A DNA stretch of 64,000 nucleotides from Thalassotalea sp. G2M2-11 (GTDB taxonomy: Bacteria > Pseudomonadota > Gammaproteobacteria > Enterobacterales > Alteromonadaceae). Made by a program: the position numbers and the translations under genes. Positions 35,472-44,785 of the stretch are shown piece by piece. The stretch is taken from the NCBI RefSeq assembly GCF_017168195.1, contig NZ_JADNYL010000001.1, positions 682,001 through 746,000 on the forward strand, in the 5' to 3' direction. Position 1 is the first letter of the stretch. Every line of letters starts with the position of its first letter. The notes beneath the pieces were generated by a model, which searched no databases, had not been told where the DNA came from, and saw nothing but the letters and a program-made list of their open reading frames with translations.

Positions 35472-36656
35472 ATGCGCGATAGCTCTCCTGCCACTCAATA
35501 TCAATCATTAGTTGCGAACAATCAAATAAGTTTCGATCAATCGCAACAACAAGCGGTTGATTTACTTCAACAACTTTATCATCGCTTAGTTAAAGGTAAA
35601 GCACGCTTTCATCATAAAAAAAATGAGTTAAAAGGCATTTATTTATGGGGCAAAGTAGGGCGTGGTAAAACCTTTTTGATGGATTTGTTTGTCGCTTGTT
35701 TGCCTAATGGCATTGCTAAACGACAACATTTTCATCACTTTATGCAAGATGTGCATACGCAACTCAAAGCCTGCGCTGGTCGAGCTGAACCGTTGAAATA
35801 CCTTGCCAAACAATTTAGCAAACAGTATCAAGTGTTGTGTTTTGATGAGTTTTTTGTCTCTGATATTGGTGACGCCATGTTATTGGGAACTTTATTACAA
35901 TATCTGTTTGAATTTGGAGTGGTTGTAGTAAGCACCAGTAACTGTGCACCAGATGAGCTTTATCGAAATGGGCTGCAACGAGCACGTTTTTTACCTGCGA
36001 TAGCAGCCATTAAGCAGCACAATATTATTTTACATTTAGCGGGCCAACAAGATCATCGCCGCCGGTCATTAACTGTTGAACAATGCTATTTTAAGTTACC
36101 CCATTGCCAGCAAGCACAAACAGCATTACACAACAGTTTGCTGGCGCGATTCTCACTTAAACCGCACGATTTGTTAAATGAAAGCGTGACGATTCTCGGG
36201 CGAAAAATTCATTGCATAGCGAAAAGTATTGAGGAAACACAACGGGTTATCTGTTTTGATTTTTCACAATTATGTCAGGGGCCACGTAGCCATTTGGATT
36301 ATGTCGAGTTAGCCAAACAATTTTCCACTATTTTATTATTTAATGTGCCTTCAATGAGTGGTCAGGCATATGAAACCATTAAGGCCAGAGGCACTGAAGA
36401 TAACGGCTCTAATATTAATATTGCGGCAGGAGAAACAGGGGAGCGAGCCGTGATACTGGCGCAGATGGATGATGCCGCTCGACGATTTATTGCATTGATT
36501 GATGAGTGCTATGACTGTCACTTAAGGTTAATGATCACAGCACACGTTGCTCAGGAAGACTTGTATAATGACGGTACACTCTTGTTTGAGTTTGAACGCA
36601 CCAAAAGCCGCTTAATTGAAATGGCATCAGCTGAGTATTTAGGCTCACAAGCATAG
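35472..36656 (+). CDS. zapE: ZapE/AFG1-like ATPase
   Basis: A 394-residue AFG1-family ATPase; E. coli ZapE acts on the Z-ring during cell division under low oxygen or stress. Walker A is GIYLWGKVGRGKTFLMDLF (residues about 55-73), and Walker B is VLCFDEFFVSDIGDAMLLG. VVVVSTSNCAPDELYRNGLQ is the family sensor 1 region, followed by the FLPAI segment. The C-terminal FERTKSRLIEMAS is typical. Length is close to the E. coli protein (375). It is monocistronic between umuD and a DeoR regulator. Confidence 0.95.
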   Translation: MRDSSPATQYQSLVANNQISFDQSQQQAVDLLQQLYHRLVKGKARFHHKKNELKGIYLWGKVGRGKTFLMDLFVACLPNGIAKRQHFHHFMQDVHTQLKACAGRAEPLKYLAKQFSKQYQVLCFDEFFVSDIGDAMLLGTLLQYLFEFGVVVVSTSNCAPDELYRNGLQRARFLPAIAAIKQHNIILHLAGQQDHRRRSLTVEQCYFKLPHCQQAQTALHNSLLARFSLKPHDLLNESVTILGRKIHCIAKSIEETQRVICFDFSQLCQGPRSHLDYVELAKQFSTILLFNVPSMSGQAYETIKARGTEDNGSNINIAAGETGERAVILAQMDDAARRFIALIDECYDCHLRLMITAHVAQEDLYNDGTLLFEFERTKSRLIEMASAEYLGSQA

Positions 36657-36753
36657 AGTTATACCGCCAAACCTAATGGTATGGCGCTAGCAACGGGCTA
36701 CTAGAGCCATGAAACATTGGCTGAATTTTTATGGTGACAGCAGGCGATAATCA

Positions 36754-37530
36754 TTAAATATTCACGATATGTAATTCAATGTTAAGGGCTTCAATTGCGT
36801 CTTTGTATTCTTTTGAAAGATTACTATCGGTGACAAGAATATCAATTTTATTGAGTGCGATAATCGAGTGAAGAGAACGTTTGCCAAACTTTGATGAGTC
36901 GGTTACTACAATAATTTGTTCCGCGTTGTCACACATGGCGCGATTATAGTTTGCTTCAGGTTCATAATGCGTGCTAATACCGCGATTGAGATCGATACCA
37001 TCGACCCCTAAAATCACTTTGCCAAAGTTATAGTATTTTAAGCGCTCTTCGGCGTGAGTACCGTAAAAAGACATGGATTTTTTTCTTAATCGGCCACCGG
37101 TGATGAATATATCGCAATTTTCAGCTTGAGCTAGTTCGTTGGCGATGTTTAACCCGTTCGTCATTACCGTTAATTCTTTTTTATCGAGCAAGCTACGAGC
37201 CACTTCTTCTGTAGTGGAGCCAGAATCGAGTATGATGGCGTCACCGTCTTTAATTAATTGAGCTACCGCTTCACCGAGTTTTTGTTTTACTTTATGGTTT
37301 TTACTGTGTTTTTCTTTAATTGACAACTCTTTGGTAAGGCGGTTACTAGGAACGGCCCCGCCTCTTGAACGAACAAGTAACCCTAAGCGATTGAGTTCAT
37401 TTAAATCATTACGAATGGTAACGGTAGAGATATTAAATGTTTCAGCCAGTTCTTTGACTGAGACATTACCTTTCTTTTCAGTCAATAATACGATTTCCTG
37501 GCGTCTTTCAATGGTACTTAGCATATTCAT
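36754..37530 (-). CDS. agaR: DeoR-family repressor (AgaR-like), first of two paralogues
   Basis: A 258-residue DeoR-family sugar regulator. The N-terminal helix-turn-helix (RRQEIVLLTEKKGNVSVKEL, then FNISTVTIRNDLNEL) is followed by the sugar-phosphate-binding DeoRC domain, with DAIILDSGSTTEEVARSL, LTVMTNGLNIANEL and VDGIDLNRGISTHYEPEANYN. The last is close to E. coli AgaR, a regulator of N-acetylgalactosamine use. It is divergent from the sugar permease gene, whose upstream region has GAAAG repeats. A second DeoR paralogue at 50823-51587 is closely related. The ligand is probably a GalNAc or GalN phosphate (inference). Confidence 0.88.
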   Translation of the reverse strand: MNMLSTIERRQEIVLLTEKKGNVSVKELAETFNISTVTIRNDLNELNRLGLLVRSRGGAVPSNRLTKELSIKEKHSKNHKVKQKLGEAVAQLIKDGDAIILDSGSTTEEVARSLLDKKELTVMTNGLNIANELAQAENCDIFITGGRLRKKSMSFYGTHAEERLKYYNFGKVILGVDGIDLNRGISTHYEPEANYNRAMCDNAEQIIVVTDSSKFGKRSLHSIIALNKIDILVTDSNLSKEYKDAIEALNIELHIVNI

Positions 37531-37645
37531 TCTCTGTTTAATAAGGTTGCTATGGTTAGAACTTATTGAAAACTAAGTGCTAACAGGCGTCATACGGCCA
37601 TTGTTCGTTATTTTAATGAAAAAGGCAACAGGTGAATTGAAAACA

Positions 37646-37677
37646 GAAAGTTTGATCTGAAAGTTAATGAAACTTTC
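37646..37677. promoter_or_regulatory. Operator candidate upstream of the sugar permease
   Basis: GAAAGTT-AATGA-AACTTTC (37659-37677) is a perfect 7-base inverted repeat, with another GAAAGTT at 37646. The arms share the CTTTC core seen at other promoters of this locus. Likely target of an AgaR-like repressor. Confidence 0.55.
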
Positions 37678-37753
37678 AAAATGTGTTGTTAAATATGCTA
37701 GAGTGTGGAAATATACAAGCAATAGCTCTAACTTGTTACTTTAGGACGTTATC

Positions 37754-39097
37754 ATGACAACTCAAATCGTTTCTCGGCCACTCAATGCTGAGGGGACACT
37801 CAACCGTTACCTGCCTATGATAATCATTGGTGGGCTGTTTTTTATGTTTGGCTTTGTGACCTGGTTAAACGGCTCATTGATCCCGTTTTTACAAATTACT
37901 TGTGAGCTCAATCATATTGAAGCTTATTTAGTCACCTTGGTTTTTTATGTCGCTTACACTGTGATGGCACTACCGTCGGCCGCATTGTTAAAGCGGGTTG
38001 GATATAAAAATGGCATTGTTGGTGGTTTAGTGATCATGACGCTTGGTGCCTTAGTGTTTATTCCCGCGGCACAAACCAAAATGTACGCCATTTTTCTTGC
38101 GGCATTATTTATCTTAGGTACTGGGTTAACTGTATTACAAACGGCAGCAAACCCGTACCTTGTGGTGATTGGTCCGGCTAAATCAGCAGCGGTACGGATC
38201 AGTTTTATGGGGATTTTAAATAAGAGTGCGGGCATTATCGCTCCGATTTTTTTCACCGCATATGTATTGACTGATATGTCTCAGTTTAATGAAGCTCGTC
38301 TGTCAGGCTTAGCAATAGAGCAAAGAATGATAGAACTTCAAGAATTGTCTAACCGATTGATCACCCCTTACTTGATCATGGCGGCAATGCTGGCACTTTT
38401 ATCGGTGTTTATTTACTTTTCGCCTTTGCCAGAAGTTGACTTAGCGGAAGATGAAACAAGTGATAGTGCTAAAGATGACGATAATAAAAAAGGGATCATG
38501 CATTTTCCTCACTTGGTGATGGGGGCGATAACACTGTTTTTATACATTGGCGTTGAAGTGATAGCCGGCGATACCATAGGGCTTTATGGTAAAGGCTTAG
38601 GCGTCACTAATTTTGGCGAGTTAACCTCGTATACCATGGCATTTATGGTACTTGCCTACATTGTGGGTATCTTGACCATTCCAAGATTGATCTCTCAAGA
38701 AAAGGCGCTAATGAGCTCTGCTGTGTTAGGACTGATATTTGTGACGTTAATCTTGCTCACCTCACAGCAAAGTACCTGGATATGGGAGCTGCTATTTGCA
38801 TGGACGGGTGTGCCGGCAATTCCGAACACTGTGTTATTTGTTGCATTGTTAGGGTTTGCTAATGCGATTGTTTGGCCTGCCGTATGGCCAATGGCACTCA
38901 AAGATTTAGGTAAACAAACCGCAATGGGGTCTGCTGTGTTGATCATGGGGATTTCGGGGGGCGCATTATTCCCACTTTTTTATGGCTTTATGGTGGAATA
39001 TACCGGTAATTCACAAATGTCGTATTGGGTGATGCTACCTTGCTATGCCTTCATTCTTTATTATGCCGTATGGGGTCACAAAAAGCGCCAATGGTAA
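37754..39097 (+). CDS. agaP: Sugar:proton MFS permease, FucP/NagP type (likely AgaP)
   Basis: A 447-residue major-facilitator protein of the fucose/glucose-galactose porter group, with twelve hydrophobic segments and a short acidic central loop (AEDETSDSAKDDDNKKG). GLFFMFGFVTWLNGSLIPFL near residue 28 and ALFILGTGLTVLQTAANPYL near residue 125 are hallmarks of this group, which includes NagP and AgaP. It is divergent from an AgaR-like gene and converges on the GalNAc catabolic operon. GalNAc or galactosamine uptake across the inner membrane is therefore the best guess; GlcNAc specificity cannot be excluded from sequence. Confidence 0.88.
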   Translation: MTTQIVSRPLNAEGTLNRYLPMIIIGGLFFMFGFVTWLNGSLIPFLQITCELNHIEAYLVTLVFYVAYTVMALPSAALLKRVGYKNGIVGGLVIMTLGALVFIPAAQTKMYAIFLAALFILGTGLTVLQTAANPYLVVIGPAKSAAVRISFMGILNKSAGIIAPIFFTAYVLTDMSQFNEARLSGLAIEQRMIELQELSNRLITPYLIMAAMLALLSVFIYFSPLPEVDLAEDETSDSAKDDDNKKGIMHFPHLVMGAITLFLYIGVEVIAGDTIGLYGKGLGVTNFGELTSYTMAFMVLAYIVGILTIPRLISQEKALMSSAVLGLIFVTLILLTSQQSTWIWELLFAWTGVPAIPNTVLFVALLGFANAIVWPAVWPMALKDLGKQTAMGSAVLIMGISGGALFPLFYGFMVEYTGNSQMSYWVMLPCYAFILYYAVWGHKKRQW

Positions 39098-39147
39098 ACT
39101 TAGCTGCCGCTGTTTAATGAAGAGTTATCACTTAAGTGAAACGTAAC

Positions 39148-39173
39148 AAGGGAAGGTATACCTTCCCTTTTTT
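39148..39173. terminator. Terminator between agaP and the convergent aga operon
   Basis: AAGGGAAGG-TATA-CCTTCCCTT is a 9-base stem followed by T residues on the plus strand. It ends agaP and lies 34 bases past the stop of the opposing operon. Confidence 0.9.
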
Positions 39174-39206
39174 GTTATGCTGCTGAGGTTATTTAGTTAA
39201 TTGGCA

Positions 39207-39785
39207 TTACTCGGCGGGTTGATAGGGGATTGGAAAGCGCCGCTGTGGTTGAGTGATACGGATCAACTCCTCGTTGGTATAATAACCTAGTAATAATAAT
39301 TGTCGTAAGGTGAGCAAGCAGTAGTAACGATAATAGTTATTTTTGTCGGCTGTTACGATATCTTTGCTGGGTAATTGTGTTAACTGCCTCATCTGTTGTT
39401 GTTTTGCTGGCGGGATATCAAAGTAACGGGATAATAATGCTTGAATGTCCTTTGATTGATAGTGTCTGTTATTTGATAACAGCTCATTATGTAATAAGTC
39501 TAGGCCGGTTAAAAAATTAACTTGATGCTCTGCTAATAAGGTATGCGACACCATCTCATCGACAAAGCTCGGCAATTGTAACGCTATGGCTCCTGGGGTC
39601 TGAGTATTAGGTAAAATAACGTCACTTAACTGGGTGAGCAACTGCCATTGTTTATGGGTAAAAAAGCGCTGTTTGCTTTGACTGTCTGTTTGTTGGCATG
39701 CGGTTAAGGTAGTAAGTAATGTCTGACTGCTAATTGCTAATCCTAGTGATTTGACTAGCGTTTTGAGGGCATCACGACGTTCCAT
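39207..39785 (-). CDS. Gluconate 2-dehydrogenase subunit 3-like protein (exported small subunit)
   Basis: A 192-residue small partner of GMC oxidoreductases. The N-terminus MERRDALKTLVKSLGLAISS carries a Tat-like RRDALK motif and a hydrophobic stretch leading to a lipobox ending in Cys29 (TALTAC-like: LTTLTAC). The body has the family core FTHKQWQLLTQLSDVILPNT, then a Thr-Pro-Gly-Ala segment and FVDEMVSH. In known glucoside 3-dehydrogenases and gluconate dehydrogenases such a subunit escorts the GMC flavoprotein through Tat. It overlaps the GMC gene by 14 bases and closes the aga operon, an association I have not seen described. Confidence 0.85.
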   Translation of the reverse strand: MERRDALKTLVKSLGLAISSQTLLTTLTACQQTDSQSKQRFFTHKQWQLLTQLSDVILPNTQTPGAIALQLPSFVDEMVSHTLLAEHQVNFLTGLDLLHNELLSNNRHYQSKDIQALLSRYFDIPPAKQQQMRQLTQLPSKDIVTADKNNYYRYYCLLTLRQLLLLGYYTNEELIRITQPQRRFPIPYQPAE

Positions 39786-41496
39786 GTTGATATTTTCCTT
39801 GTTTAAATGCCTTAACAGCGTGATGGGCAGCCCTTGCGGTGAATGCCATATAAGTTAACGAAGGGTTTTGGTAACCAGAAGAGGCCATAAAAGCGCCATC
39901 GGTGACATAAACATTCGCTACGCTATGCAATTGATTATGGCGGTTGACCACGGATGTTTTTGGATCTTTGCCCATACGGGCTGTGCCCATTTCATGGATT
40001 GCCTGACCAGGAAATGAGTTGTCATCATAAGGAGTAACCTTGCTGTACCCCGCTAATTGCAGCATCTTCACGGCTTGTGCTTTCATGTCTTCCCGCATTC
40101 GTTGTTCATTGCTACCGAATTGACAGTTAAATGAAACTGTAGGTAAGCCCCATTGGTCGCGTTTATGATAATCAAGTGTCAGCTTATTATGAAACTGAGG
40201 TAAACATTCGCCAAAGCCGATTAATGCGACGCGCCATGGCCCAGGCGTGAGCAACGCATCTTTCATGTCGGCACCAAAGGACATTTCCTTGAACCCTCTA
40301 CGCCAATCAGAACGTGTGGCATAGCCTTGATAGCCATAACCTCGCAAAAAATTGACCGCTTCTTGTTGGTGAGCTGTTGACGGCACATTGCGAAAGCGGG
40401 GGATATGAAAACCAACGGGGCGTCGACCTTGATCAACAAGGTGATTAAATTTTTCAACGGTGGCTGTGGCACCGATGCGAAAGTGGTGATCCATCAGGTT
40501 ATGACCAAGTTGGCCGCTATCATTGCCTAAGCCATTTGGAAAGCGCTTTGAGGTTGATTGTAACAATAAAGCTGTTGTTGCAATGGTGGACGCGCAGCAA
40601 AAGATAATATTGGCATAAAAAATTTGTTGTTGATGACTGTGAGCGTCGATCACTTTTACGCCGGTTGCCAGTTGGCTTTGTGCATCATAAATTATCTCGC
40701 TGACGATAGCATCTGACCGTAATGTCATATTTCCTGTGCGTTGTGCTGCAGGAAGTGTTGAAGAGTTACTACTAAAATAGCTGCCAGTAGGACAGCCTCG
40801 CATACAGCGGTTACGATAAGTGCAGTTACTGCGGCCAGTAAAATGCTTATCGCCTGTTAAGTGAGCCACTCTGCCGATAGTCAGGTGCCTGTCATCAAAG
40901 TGTTGTTGCAGGACATTTTTAAAGTCCTTTTCAACACAATTTAATGGCATCGGTGGAAGAAACTGGCCATCTGGTAACTGCTCAAGATTAAGAGGCTCAC
41001 CGATCACGCCGATAAACTGCTCTACTTTATCGTACCAAGGGGCTATATCTTTATAGCGAACAGGCCAATCGACACCGTGATTGTCATTGAGGTTCGCGTT
41101 GAAATCGATATCACTGAGCCTTAGGCATTGCCTCCCCCAAGTAAGTGAGCGACCACCAACATGATACCCCCTCAACCAATCAAATCGTTTTTCTTCTGAG
41201 TAAGGGTGGGTAACATCATTAACAAACCAGTGTTTGATATCTTGATTAGTGGCAAAGCCACTACGTGCCTGTTTAAATTGAGTTAGCTGCTCTTGCTGAC
41301 TAGGAGTATTTCGAAAGGGCAGCTCCCATTGTTCAAGATGTGCTGTGGGGTAATCCTTAATGTGCTCGACCATTCTACCTCGTTCAAGCACTAAGACTTT
41401 TAAGCCATTTTCGGTAAGTTCTTTTGCTGCCCAGCCTCCTGTTATGCCACTACCAATTACGATGGCATCAAAGGTGTTATTTATCACGCTGTTCAT
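39772..41496 (-). CDS. GMC-family FAD oxidoreductase (possible glycoside 3-dehydrogenase)
   Basis: A 574-residue flavoprotein. The N-terminal FDAIVIGSGITGGWAAKEL is the FAD-binding Rossmann motif. RNRCMRGCPTGSYFSSNSST is a cysteine-bearing segment near residue 230. The C-terminal HEMGTARMGKDP and SGYQNPSLTYMAF contain the conserved active-site His and Asn of this family. It has no signal peptide and is probably co-exported with the Tat-type small subunit whose gene overlaps it by 14 bases. It starts six bases after agaA, so it belongs to the GalNAc operon. Oxidation of a sugar hydroxyl in the periplasm, perhaps at C3, is inference from related glucoside 3-dehydrogenases. Confidence 0.88.
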   Translation of the reverse strand: MNSVINNTFDAIVIGSGITGGWAAKELTENGLKVLVLERGRMVEHIKDYPTAHLEQWELPFRNTPSQQEQLTQFKQARSGFATNQDIKHWFVNDVTHPYSEEKRFDWLRGYHVGGRSLTWGRQCLRLSDIDFNANLNDNHGVDWPVRYKDIAPWYDKVEQFIGVIGEPLNLEQLPDGQFLPPMPLNCVEKDFKNVLQQHFDDRHLTIGRVAHLTGDKHFTGRSNCTYRNRCMRGCPTGSYFSSNSSTLPAAQRTGNMTLRSDAIVSEIIYDAQSQLATGVKVIDAHSHQQQIFYANIIFCCASTIATTALLLQSTSKRFPNGLGNDSGQLGHNLMDHHFRIGATATVEKFNHLVDQGRRPVGFHIPRFRNVPSTAHQQEAVNFLRGYGYQGYATRSDWRRGFKEMSFGADMKDALLTPGPWRVALIGFGECLPQFHNKLTLDYHKRDQWGLPTVSFNCQFGSNEQRMREDMKAQAVKMLQLAGYSKVTPYDDNSFPGQAIHEMGTARMGKDPKTSVVNRHNQLHSVANVYVTDGAFMASSGYQNPSLTYMAFTARAAHHAVKAFKQGKYQHGTS

Positions 41497-41502
41497 CGCG
41501 TA

Positions 41503-42693
41503 TTACCCCGTGAACGGTGTACTAAGTGCTTGATAACCTGTGCGGGAGTAGACAAGTTCACCGTCAATGATGGTGGCTTGTACTGTTAAATTGTTTGATA
41601 AAATGGCAAAGGACGCACGTTTGTTTAATGCTATACTGCCTAGTTCTTTGTCTAAACCTAAGTGTTGCGCAGGTACAAGGCTCGCCATATGAATGGCTTC
41701 TATCAAGGGAATATCAACCATACTCACCATGTTTTTCACACTTTTCTCTAACGTAAGTGTACTCCCTGCAAGTGAGCCTGATTTAGTGCGTGCGATACCT
41801 TGTTCGACGATAACGTCTAATTCGCCAAGTCGGTATGTACCATCACTAAATCCACCGGCACTAATACAATCACTGATCAACGCGATTTTTTCAGGCCCTT
41901 TCAAGCGATAGATCAACGCCATGATGGTGGGGTGTAAATGGACACCATCGGCAATAACTTCCGCGAGGGCATTTTTGTCCATAAGTACGGCGCCCGCACA
42001 GCCCGGATCTCTGTGATGAATGCCGCTCATGCCGTTAAATATATGCACCCCGCCACAAGCGCCTGCGGCTAATGCATCGACGGTTTGTTGATAGTTAGCG
42101 TTAGTGTGACCTAGCATCACCTTGACGCCTAAGGAGTCTAAATACTCGATGATTTCAGTTGAATCGTTAAACTCTGGCGCTAATGCCATGACTTTTAACG
42201 CACCTTGGCTGGCGTGGACAATGGCATCGACACGCTCTTTTGTCAGTGGCAAAAAGAATTTCTCGTTATGAGCCCCTTTGTGGGTTTCAGTAAAAAATAA
42301 TCCTTCATTATAGGCGCCTAGCACCTGAGCGCCTGATAGTTTAGTGTGACTCGCTTGGCCTATGACTTCAAATGCTGCTAGGGTCTGTTGCCAGTTTGCG
42401 GTTACTGTGGTTGCGAGAAAGCCCACTACGCCGTGTTTAGTTAATGATTGAGAAATGGTATTTATGGACTCTAGTTTAGCGTCCATCACATCACAACCTT
42501 CCCTGCCATGAATGTGGAGATCAATCATGCCGGGCGCTAACAGGTTGTCACCGATATCATAAATGGCAATATTCTTTTGGGGCGTATGCGCGATTTCAGT
42601 AATTTTTCCCTGTTCAATTAGGACGAATTGTTCGCTGGTAATTGCCTGCTCAGTGATCACTTTTGCGCATTTAAGGTAATAACGATTATTCAT
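41503..42693 (-). CDS. agaA: N-acetylgalactosamine-6-phosphate deacetylase
   Basis: A 396-residue amidohydrolase of the NagA/AgaA group that removes acetate from GalNAc-6-phosphate (or GlcNAc-6-phosphate). APGMIDLHIHGREGCDVMDA holds the HxH metal motif. LGAYNEGLFFTETHKGAHNE corresponds to the NagA EGP region (with Gly-Leu replacing Pro-type residues). KVMLGHTNANY gives a metal ligand, and ISDCISAGGFSDGTYRLG supplies the catalytic Asp. The start overlaps the end of the ROK kinase by eight bases. GalNAc rather than GlcNAc specificity is inferred from agaS and agaZ upstream in the same operon. Confidence 0.9.
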   Translation of the reverse strand: MNNRYYLKCAKVITEQAITSEQFVLIEQGKITEIAHTPQKNIAIYDIGDNLLAPGMIDLHIHGREGCDVMDAKLESINTISQSLTKHGVVGFLATTVTANWQQTLAAFEVIGQASHTKLSGAQVLGAYNEGLFFTETHKGAHNEKFFLPLTKERVDAIVHASQGALKVMALAPEFNDSTEIIEYLDSLGVKVMLGHTNANYQQTVDALAAGACGGVHIFNGMSGIHHRDPGCAGAVLMDKNALAEVIADGVHLHPTIMALIYRLKGPEKIALISDCISAGGFSDGTYRLGELDVIVEQGIARTKSGSLAGSTLTLEKSVKNMVSMVDIPLIEAIHMASLVPAQHLGLDKELGSIALNKRASFAILSNNLTVQATIIDGELVYSRTGYQALSTPFTG

Positions 42694-43600
42694 GCGGTAA
42701 TTGACTCCCTAAAATAGCTGCACCCCTAACACCACTTGAGTCTCCAAATTGCGCGGCAACGACTTGAGGCGCGGAGAAACCAGCAAATAGGTGTGCTTTG
42801 ATTGCCTTAGGTAGTTGGGTCACGATTGGGGCAATCTGAGATAAGCCGCCCCCTAAGACAATCATGTCTGGCTCTTGTAATTTTACTAATGTCGCGAATG
42901 TTTCACCTAAAATATCGATATAACAAGCGAACACTTTGTTGGCATTCGCATCGTTTTGTTTTAGTTTATCATGCCAAGTTTTTGCATTTTCAGCTTGTCC
43001 AGTGAAATGGGTATATAAGCGTTCAATACCTGGGCCTGCAATATAACTTTCCGCGCAACCTACTAAGCCACAACCACAAGTAAAAATTGGTAATTGGTAT
43101 TTCTGCTGAAGCTGTGCTGATAACGGTAAATGACCATATTCACCAGCGATGCCGAGTTGGGTGTTTTCTAGTCGGCCATTGACACATAAACCGCCTGCGG
43201 CACCAGTACCCAGTATCGCACCAAATACTCGTTTGTGGTGTTTTCCCGCGCCAAGTGTTGCCTCCGATAGGGCAAAACAACGAGTATCATTTTTAATACT
43301 AATTGGGCGTTTTAATAACCGACTTAAATCTTGTGCAATATCTTTATTCGTGGCACAGGGAACATTTGCCGATAATACTTTGCCCTGACTATTGATTAAG
43401 CCAGGCATACCTATACCTAATGTACCCTGTTGCCCACTGATGCGGTCGGCCCGTGCTATTTGTTGCTCTATGGTGGCTAAAAAAAGTTGGTAGTTATCTG
43501 TTGGCGTGGTTACACGCCAACGTTTTAATAAATGAAAGTGCCCATCAAAAATGGCCGTTTCAATTTTAGTTCCACCGATATCTACACCGTAAAGTGCCAT
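42686..43600 (-). CDS. agaK: ROK-family sugar kinase, likely N-acetylgalactosamine kinase
   Basis: A 304-residue ROK kinase. MALYGVDIGGTKIETAIFDG contains the ATP phosphate-binding DxGxTK motif, GIGMPGLINSQG the sugar-binding region, and GAILGTGAAGGLCVNGR the second phosphate motif. GEYGHLPLSA plus the cysteine cluster FTCGCGLVGCAESYIAG supply the ROK zinc site and signature. It would phosphorylate imported GalNAc at C6, as the permease is of a non-PTS type. It overlaps agaA by eight bases and follows agaS by 37 bases. GlcNAc kinase (NagK) is the alternative by family, but the operon context favours GalNAc. Confidence 0.88.
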   Translation of the reverse strand: MALYGVDIGGTKIETAIFDGHFHLLKRWRVTTPTDNYQLFLATIEQQIARADRISGQQGTLGIGMPGLINSQGKVLSANVPCATNKDIAQDLSRLLKRPISIKNDTRCFALSEATLGAGKHHKRVFGAILGTGAAGGLCVNGRLENTQLGIAGEYGHLPLSAQLQQKYQLPIFTCGCGLVGCAESYIAGPGIERLYTHFTGQAENAKTWHDKLKQNDANANKVFACYIDILGETFATLVKLQEPDMIVLGGGLSQIAPIVTQLPKAIKAHLFAGFSAPQVVAAQFGDSSGVRGAAILGSQLPHE

Positions 43601-43637
43601 GAATAGTTCCTAACAGTTTTACTTTAGTTGATAATAC

Positions 43638-44768
43638 TTAATCATGATTTTTGTCAAAAGGGTAGATGGTCACCCCTTGAACAACTCGGTTTACCTCTCC
43701 CGTAGGGCAAGGATTATCAGGTGTTAAGTTTAATGCGATGGACTTATAAAATGCTAACACCTGACAGTACACAATGATTGGTAATCCGGCCCATACATCT
43801 GCGATGCTATTAGTATCATGGTAGATAATATCATCAAGGCAAGTGACGGATGCAGCAATGTTGTCTTTGATGACTTCGTTATTCAAGTCTTGGTTATAGT
43901 GTCGAGTGTAACTGTTACTGGATTGAAATAAGATGATATCGGTTTTGTTGTTAACGATTGACTTTGGTCCGTGGCGAAATCCTAACGGACTTTCACAGTA
44001 GCTGATAACTTGCCCTGCGGTAAGCTCTAAATATTTCAATGCTGCTTCACGTGCGATACCAAGTAATGGACCAGCCCCTAAAAAAACTATTCGATCTGTT
44101 TCGGCTTCTGCTTTTGCTTTTATACTGTTTAGTTGCTCGGTAAGAATACCTTCTGCTGCGCTGCAAGCATGTTCAAGTTGCTGTACACAAGGGGTAAATA
44201 TCGATAAAGCAGACACTAGCATTGAGGTAAAGCTACTGGTCATGGCAAAACTTTCATCAAGAGTGCCTTCAGGCATGATTAGACTCAGTGCGTTGTTCTT
44301 ATTCTGGGTGCCTTGCGCTAATTTGCCGTTTTCATTGCAAGTGAGCACAAGGTGGAAACAATCGTTGACTATTTGATTGGCTAACTCAACCGCAGCTAAG
44401 CTTTCGGGACTATTACCTGAGCGCGCAAAGGAAATCAGTAATGTTGGGTGATTGGCTGATAAATAATACTCTGGCGCTCCAACAATTTCAGTGGTACTGA
44501 TCGCTTCACAGCGAAGTGATGTTTCACGACTAATATGTGGTGCGATTGTCTCGCCAACATAAGCAGAAGTGCCTGCACCCGTGAGGATAATGCGTAAGTT
44601 TTTACGTGCGAGAATAGGGGATAAAAAGGCTGATATGGCCTCTTTGTGTTTCGTTACATTCGCTTGCGCTTCACGCCAAACTTTAGGTTGCTGGCTGATT
44701 TCTTTAGCCGTCCAGTAGGCATTTTTTTCTTTTAAATTAGCGACATCAATTGTTAAATATTCATTCAT
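43638..44768 (-). CDS. agaS: Galactosamine-6-phosphate deaminase/isomerase AgaS
   Basis: A 376-residue protein with two SIS (sugar isomerase) domains. IILTGAGTSAYVGETIAPHI and LISFARSGNSPESLAAVELA belong to the first. DRIVFLGAGPLLGIAREAAL and CESPLGFRHGPKSIVNNKTD are typical of the second. AgaS converts galactosamine-6-phosphate to tagatose-6-phosphate with release of ammonia. The ATG at 44768 fits the family start (MNEYLTIDVANLKEKNAYWTAKEI-like) and has AGCAGG upstream; a longer frame from 44804 would overlap agaZ. It lies 17 bases after the agaZ stop. Confidence 0.93.
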   Translation of the reverse strand: MNEYLTIDVANLKEKNAYWTAKEISQQPKVWREAQANVTKHKEAISAFLSPILARKNLRIILTGAGTSAYVGETIAPHISRETSLRCEAISTTEIVGAPEYYLSANHPTLLISFARSGNSPESLAAVELANQIVNDCFHLVLTCNENGKLAQGTQNKNNALSLIMPEGTLDESFAMTSSFTSMLVSALSIFTPCVQQLEHACSAAEGILTEQLNSIKAKAEAETDRIVFLGAGPLLGIAREAALKYLELTAGQVISYCESPLGFRHGPKSIVNNKTDIILFQSSNSYTRHYNQDLNNEVIKDNIAASVTCLDDIIYHDTNSIADVWAGLPIIVYCQVLAFYKSIALNLTPDNPCPTGEVNRVVQGVTIYPFDKNHD

Positions 44769-44785
44769 ACGGAAAATACCTGCTA

